Positions 63,887 through 64,000 of a stretch of 64,000 bases of DNA are shown piece after piece. A model generated the notes under the pieces. That model was not told where the DNA came from. It searched no databases and worked only from the letters and a program-made list of their open reading frames with translations. Position numbers and translations under genes: made by a program. The first letter of the stretch is position 1. Each line of letters opens with the position of its first letter. Source of the stretch: Parapristionchus giblindavisi (lineage: Eukaryota; Nematoda; Chromadorea; Rhabditida; Diplogasteridae); contig CALSFV010000207.1 of assembly GCA_943737045.1 (NCBI GenBank), positions 1,827,501 to 1,891,500 on the forward strand. The letters run 5' to 3'.

Positions 63887-64000
63887 ACTCATTGTTTATT
63901 TTTGTTTCTGGTTTGTAAACGTTTATAAAAAACATAAAAAACATTTATAAAAAACATTTGGCGTGAAGCAGAACTGTTCTATTCAGAGCAGGGGTGGTAT

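Overview
The window is eukaryotic and almost certainly from a nematode. Coding sequence is cut into many short exons (mostly 40-140 bases), 3' splice sites end in TTTCAG, two genes have an acceptor-like TTTCAG 6-25 bases before the start codon (as in spliced-leader trans-splicing), and the proteins are of nematode double-domain type. The species cannot be named from the sequence alone. Gene models were built by hand from splice sites and comparison between paralogues; in the three peptidase genes the exon lengths sum to multiples of three, which supports them, but single boundaries may be off by a base.

Layout, all genes on the + strand. (1) 230-17529: 3' part of a large S28 serine carboxypeptidase gene whose 5' end lies left of the window. 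(2) 19195-38618: a complete, very similar S28 gene of 38 exons encoding 1084 residues. (3) 39495-59639: a more divergent third S28 gene that would encode 1076 residues, but whose fifth exon is split by a 1.9-kb transposable element. (4) 62012-63886: an unrelated 11-exon gene of unknown function. Each S28 protein has a signal peptide (seen in 2 and 3), two S28 catalytic domains joined by a basic, proline-rich linker, a Pro/Thr-rich stalk and a C-terminal hydrophobic tail that could receive a GPI anchor or act as a membrane anchor. They look like cell-surface or secreted prolyl-type peptidases made by tandem duplication.

About 3.2 kb of coding sequence is spread over roughly 20 kb per S28 gene because the introns are full of repeats: short hairpin elements (one family has at least 17 copies), elements carrying tRNA-like sequence, hAT-like elements with 8-bp target duplications, a decayed mariner transposon, and large foldback elements of 0.5-2.9 kb, several nested inside one another. 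Exons are almost untouched, with one striking exception.

The most unusual items are: (a) a terminal-inverted-repeat element inserted into a coding exon of gene 3 that carries an intron-containing, decayed copy of PCNA, the DNA sliding clamp; (b) tiny introns made almost entirely of a GATCAAA heptamer, kept at the same intron positions in all three S28 paralogues and also present in gene 4; (c) a foldback element in an intron of gene 1 that has captured an exon of that same gene in reverse orientation; (d) three families of inverted-repeat elements with internal tRNA-like (box A/box B) sequence; (e) a foldback element whose two arms carry mirrored copies of a 148-residue hydrophobic reading frame that may derive from a membrane receptor. 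Together these show an element population that repeatedly picks up pieces of host genes.
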